The translations under genes were made by a program, and so were the position numbers. Positions 6,143-8,855 of a stretch of DNA of 8,855 nt are shown one piece after another. The notes below the pieces were generated by a model. It did no database searches. It was not told where the DNA came from and was given only the letters and a program-made list of their open reading frames with translations. This DNA comes from an uncultured Bacilli bacterium (GTDB lineage Bacteria > Bacillota_I > Bacilli_A > RF39 > UBA660), in the NCBI GenBank assembly GCA_947631365.1, contig CANRLB010000046.1:1-8855 (forward strand). The letters run 5' to 3'. Every line of letters starts with the position of its first letter. The first letter of the stretch is position 1.

Positions 6143-7397
6143 AATTTTTTATAATTTTTTCTACTGCTAGTCCAATGGCTTTTCCTAAATTACAAGGGAC
6201 AGCATTACCTATTTGAGTCAATTGCCATTTTTTTGAACCTTCAAAAATAAAATCATCAGGAAAAGATTGCAATCTTGCTAGTTCTCTTGCTGTAAGTACT
6301 CTTGGTAATTTAGGATGTATATTTACAGCTCCATGATTTTCTTTTACTGTACAAGATGGTTTTTCCCAAGGACTCTTTTTCCAAGAATCAGAATAATTAT
6401 TATATAAGCTTTCTCCTTCTTTAACAGCTAATAATTTTTTTTGCATTTCCTTTGAATGAGAGGTAGGTACATGATTAAAATGAATATTTGGTTTCATTTC
6501 AATTAAATCCTCAATAGCATTTTTTGTTGTAATATACTTATCTGGCTCAAGAATGGGTTTAGGATGATAATTTTCCTTTCCAATTCTATTGCCTATAAAT
6601 ATAACTCTTTTCCTTATTTGTGGTGTATAATAATCAGCAGCATTTAATATGGTAACATTCATTTTATAACCTATTGATTCAAAATCATTAATAATTTTTT
6701 CTTCTACTTTGCCACCAAGCATAGATCTTAATCCTGGAACATTTTCCATTACTATTACTTCAGGTTTTAAATGGTCAACAATCTCTAACATATCTTTATA
6801 TAAAGTATTTCTTTTATCATTTACTATTCGATTCCCATCCATACTAAATCCTTGGCATGGAAATCCTCCAACTATTAAATCAATTTTTTTATCTTTAACA
6901 CTTTCATAAAGATGATTTTTTACATTTTCATCTCTTATATCCCGGCTTTCCACATTTTCTTTAAAGCCTTTTGCATCAATAAAATTACGTTTATATGTTG
7001 CGACAGCTTGATCCATAATTTCAACACTACCAATTGGAGTCCAACCTGCCATTACCAAGCCACAAGACAAACCGCCTGCACCTGAAAATAAATCTATAAA
7101 ATTTAAGCCGTTTCTTTCATTTTTGTTTTTCCAACCATCACGATTCCAATCATTAGATACATCAATATAGTTAACTTTTTTTGATTCCTTGTTGCAATAA
7201 TTAACATCATCAAAAATCGAATTTAATTGTTTATCATTTTTATAATTTGAAAACCAATAATTAAAATCATCTTCAGATATCAGATATCTATTACTTAGTT
7301 TACTAGCTCTTAAATTTCCTGCTGCAATTTGTCTTCTTATCGTTTTAATACTTTTATTACTTTTATTAGCAACTTCTTCAACAGTTAATACACTCAT
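6141..7397 (-). CDS. C5-cytosine DNA methyltransferase with N-terminal helix-turn-helix
   Basis: This enzyme transfers a methyl group from S-adenosylmethionine to C5 of cytosine at a specific DNA site. Residues 1-50 form an excisionase/MerR-like DNA-binding domain (LTVEEVANKSNKSIKTIRR, then RYLISEDDFNYW). A polar linker follows to about 95. The catalytic part has motif I FIDLFSGAGG (100-109), motif IV GGFPCQGFS with nucleophile C181, motif VI ENVPG (218-222), motif VIII QIRKR (260-264), motif IX LTARELARLQSFP and motif X QIGNAVPCNLGKA near the end. All key residues are present, so it should be active. The target-recognition region between motifs VIII and IX (about 285-355) is short and its site cannot be read from sequence. 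It has its own promoter and its ribosome binding site is poor. It probably protects self DNA against the system encoded downstream, and may repress its own promoter through the fused domain (inference). Confidence 0.93.
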   Translation of the reverse strand: MSVLTVEEVANKSNKSIKTIRRQIAAGNLRASKLSNRYLISEDDFNYWFSNYKNDKQLNSIFDDVNYCNKESKKVNYIDVSNDWNRDGWKNKNERNGLNFIDLFSGAGGLSCGLVMAGWTPIGSVEIMDQAVATYKRNFIDAKGFKENVESRDIRDENVKNHLYESVKDKKIDLIVGGFPCQGFSMDGNRIVNDKRNTLYKDMLEIVDHLKPEVIVMENVPGLRSMLGGKVEEKIINDFESIGYKMNVTILNAADYYTPQIRKRVIFIGNRIGKENYHPKPILEPDKYITTKNAIEDLIEMKPNIHFNHVPTSHSKEMQKKLLAVKEGESLYNNYSDSWKKSPWEKPSCTVKENHGAVNIHPKLPRVLTARELARLQSFPDDFIFEGSKKWQLTQIGNAVPCNLGKAIGLAVEKIIKN

Positions 7398-7405
7398 AAT
7401 AGCTT

Positions 7406-7446
7406 ATGTCCACTTCCCATGACTATTATACATGGAAAGTGGACAT
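7406..7446. repeat. 16-bp inverted repeat flanking the -10 of the methyltransferase promoter
   Basis: The left arm ATGTCCACTTCCCATG (7406-7421) and the right arm (7431-7446) are complementary at 15 of 16 positions around a 9-nt loop, 7422-7430. The loop contains the -10 hexamer. Each arm holds GTCCAC/GTGGAC. The size and position suit a repressor operator, for which the helix-turn-helix fused to the methyltransferase is the natural candidate (inference). The left arm would also be transcribed as part of the 5' leader. Confidence 0.8.
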
Positions 7447-7454
7447 TAAGTCAA
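7425..7454 (-). promoter_or_regulatory. Sigma-A promoter of the methyltransferase gene
   Basis: The minus strand has -35 TTGACT (7454-7449), an 18-nt spacer and -10 TATAAT (7430-7425), again preceded directly by TG. RNA should start near 7418, giving a leader of about 20 nt before the ATG at 7397. The promoter is overlapped by the inverted repeat at 7406-7446. Confidence 0.75.
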
Positions 7455-7565
7455 GATAATTTTTTTATTTTTAAATTTTTACTTATTACTTATTATATCT
7501 AAATTTAAAATTTGCCAATAGCTATACCATTTTTATATGTAAACATAAAAATTTAAAATATATGT

Positions 7566-7593
7566 AAAAAATTGTATCAATTATGATAACAAT
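7566..7593 (-). terminator. Rho-independent terminator of the amidase gene
   Basis: Starting 10 nt after the amidase stop codon, the minus strand reads ATTGTTATCA (7593-7584), a TAAT loop, then TGATACAAT (7579-7571). The arms form a 9-bp stem with one bulged T, followed by six T in a row. The stem is AT-rich, as expected in this genome. It separates amidase transcription from the methyltransferase promoter; the remaining spacer down to 7455 shows only AT-rich sequence and a weak pairing around 7529-7552. Confidence 0.6.
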
Positions 7594-7603
7594 CTTTATT
7601 GAA

Positions 7604-8806
7604 TTAACTTGGCAAAATTAAAGTTTGACCAATTGATAAGGTATTACTCTTTAAATTATTTAAACTTTTTATTTTATCTACTGTCGTATTATATGTTCTT
7701 GCTATACTATATAAAGTATCACCTTTTTTAACTGTATAAGTAAGTTCACTAGATCCTTCTGTTGGTATTTTTAATACTTGACCGATTGATAAAGTATTAC
7801 TTGTTAAATTATTTAGTTTTTTTATTTCATCTACTGTGGTATTAAATCTTCTTGCAATAGCATATAAACTATCACCTTTAACTACTACATAAGTATTTTC
7901 ACTCATTTGTGGTGTACTTTTAACAATTAATCTTTGACCAATAGACAATGTATTACTTGTTAAATTGTTTAGTTTTTTAAGTTCATCAACAGATAAATTA
8001 TATTTACGAGCTATACTATATAAAGTATCTCCACTTTTTACTATATATACTTCTTCCTCAACAGTTGTAGTATCACTTTCAGGTATTTTTAGAAGCTCTC
8101 CAATAGATAATGAATTAGTAGTAAGATTATTTGCTTTCTTTAATTCATCTACTGTTGTATTAAATCTTCTTGCTAGACTCCATAATGTATCACCACTTTG
8201 AACACGATAGTAGCCTTCCATATCTTCAGGTGTATAAGGGACACCAATATACTCTGCAATGGCTTTGACAACGGCTTCCGCTAATTGTTCCCAATTATTT
8301 TTAAGCTGACTTACATCATCACCAGTTGAATCAGCAAAACCATATTCAACAATCACTGATTCGTTATTAGGAGTATCTCTTAAAATATAATAATAATCTT
8401 TAGCAGGATTACTAGGAAGTCTTCTTTGATAATATTTTCTTACATTTTGGCCAGATTTTTCTAATTCTGATGCTATTCTTTTAGATAAAGCATCACTATT
8501 ACGAAGGGCATAGATTACTTCGGCACCATCACCACCGCCAGCATTAATATGGTTGGATACTAAAATAACATCATTACCATTTCCGTAAAAACTTTGAGCT
8601 TTCTTAGGTCTAGCATTAGAATCTAATGATTCATCACCAGTTCTAGTTAAAGCACTATCAATTCCCAGTTCATCAAATCTTTTTTTCATATATTGACTTA
8701 TCTTTAATGTATAGTCTTTTTCTGTTATACCATTACCACTAGTGCCAGGATCTGACCCACCGTGACCTGGATCAATAACTACCTTTTTAGTTGCTCTTTC
8801 ATCCAT
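7604..8806 (-). CDS. N-acetylmuramoyl-L-alanine amidase (Amidase_3) with four LysM repeats
   Basis: This 400-residue enzyme cleaves the bond between N-acetylmuramic acid and L-alanine in peptidoglycan. Residues 8-188 form the Amidase_3 domain, with zinc ligands H15 (DPGHGG), E29 and H86 (SNHINAG) and catalytic E154 (VEYGF). Four LysM domains follow at about 199-242, 253-296, 305-348 and 356-399, each with a (S/K)GD(T/S)L and NNLxxNxLSIG pattern, and bind glycan chains. No signal peptide or membrane helix precedes the catalytic domain: it starts directly MDERATKKVVIDPGHGG. That is typical of phage endolysins and of mother-cell autolysins such as CwlC. The ATG at 8806 has an AGGTGAT ribosome binding site 6 nt upstream. 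A terminator follows the gene. It is probably a separate housekeeping or lysis gene, not part of the operon to its left. Confidence 0.92.
   Translation of the reverse strand: MDERATKKVVIDPGHGGSDPGTSGNGITEKDYTLKISQYMKKRFDELGIDSALTRTGDESLDSNARPKKAQSFYGNGNDVILVSNHINAGGGDGAEVIYALRNSDALSKRIASELEKSGQNVRKYYQRRLPSNPAKDYYYILRDTPNNESVIVEYGFADSTGDDVSQLKNNWEQLAEAVVKAIAEYIGVPYTPEDMEGYYRVQSGDTLWSLARRFNTTVDELKKANNLTTNSLSIGELLKIPESDTTTVEEEVYIVKSGDTLYSIARKYNLSVDELKKLNNLTSNTLSIGQRLIVKSTPQMSENTYVVVKGDSLYAIARRFNTTVDEIKKLNNLTSNTLSIGQVLKIPTEGSSELTYTVKKGDTLYSIARTYNTTVDKIKSLNNLKSNTLSIGQTLILPS
7610..8212 (-). repeat. Four tandem LysM-coding repeats within the amidase gene
   Basis: Four 132-nt units at about 8212-8081, 8050-7919, 7894-7763 and 7741-7610 encode the LysM domains, separated by short Thr/Ser/Glu-rich linkers. 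The units still share identity at DNA level: for example GTATTACTTGTTAAATT occurs on the plus strand at 7794-7810 and again at 7950-7966. This points to expansion by internal duplication and makes copy-number change by recombination possible. Confidence 0.8.
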
Positions 8807-8855
8807 AGTTTTATCACCTATTATAAGGTATGAAAAGTTATTAATTTAGTGAATT

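Noticed and set aside
6709..6909. Open frame of 66 codons on the plus strand
   Set aside because: It is antisense to methyltransferase motifs IV and VI, whose conservation explains the open frame.
7529..7552. Hairpin of A/T runs in the spacer between amidase and methyltransferase as a second terminator
   Set aside because: It pairs almost only A with T, has a bulge and no clean U-tract; expected by chance at this composition.
7965..8201. Open frame of 78 codons on the plus strand
   Set aside because: It is antisense to the LysM repeats; the Ser/Leu-rich product reflects their complement.
8820..8825. TATAAT just before the amidase gene as its -10 box
   Set aside because: It abuts the ribosome binding site, so RNA would start inside or after that site, and no -35 is visible at the right distance. 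It is probably chance in AT-rich DNA.

Overview
The window is very AT-rich DNA from a low-GC bacterium, most likely a member of the Bacillota. Two near-consensus sigma-A promoters, purine-rich Shine-Dalgarno sites and mixed TAA, TAG and TGA stops support this. TGA ends the small gene at 5811 and tryptophan is read from TGG, so the genetic code is the standard bacterial one and not the Mycoplasma code. Every gene lies on the minus strand, so the reading order runs from high to low coordinates. No rRNA, tRNA, CRISPR array or transposase is visible.

Right part (7604-8806): a zinc-dependent N-acetylmuramoyl-L-alanine amidase with four C-terminal LysM repeats and no signal peptide, followed by a hairpin/U-tract terminator. 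It looks unrelated to the rest and is visibly richer in GC.

Middle (6141-7454): a C5-cytosine DNA methyltransferase with a fused N-terminal helix-turn-helix. It has its own promoter, whose -10 hexamer sits exactly in the loop of a 16-bp inverted repeat, which suggests tight autoregulation.

Left part (1-6077): a compact operon behind a consensus promoter embedded in a duplicated palindromic operator. In order it encodes (1) a 71-75 residue helical protein of unknown function; (2) a 728-residue protein with two tandem RNA polymerase alpha-CTD-like domains and a sigma-70 region-4-like domain; (3) a GHKL (MutL/MORC-like) ATPase; (4) an unrecognised 295-residue protein; (5) a tryptophan-rich protein that resembles DUF6339; and (6) the first 25 codons of another gene cut by the window edge. 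Gene junctions run from an 11-nt overlap to a 17-nt gap, so co-expression and probably a complex are likely.

A cytosine methyltransferase beside a GHKL ATPase fits the MutL/MORC-type restriction-modification-like defence neighbourhoods described by comparative genomics. The most unusual part is the 728-residue protein. It retains, at aligned positions, the residues with which alpha-CTD reads UP elements and sigma region 4 reads the -35 box, but no sigma region 2 is apparent. My working hypothesis, which is inference, is a defence system in which the methyltransferase marks self DNA, the promoter-reading protein targets or senses DNA through promoter-like sequence, the GHKL ATPase acts as a clamp or switch, and an effector nuclease or helicase lies beyond the left edge.
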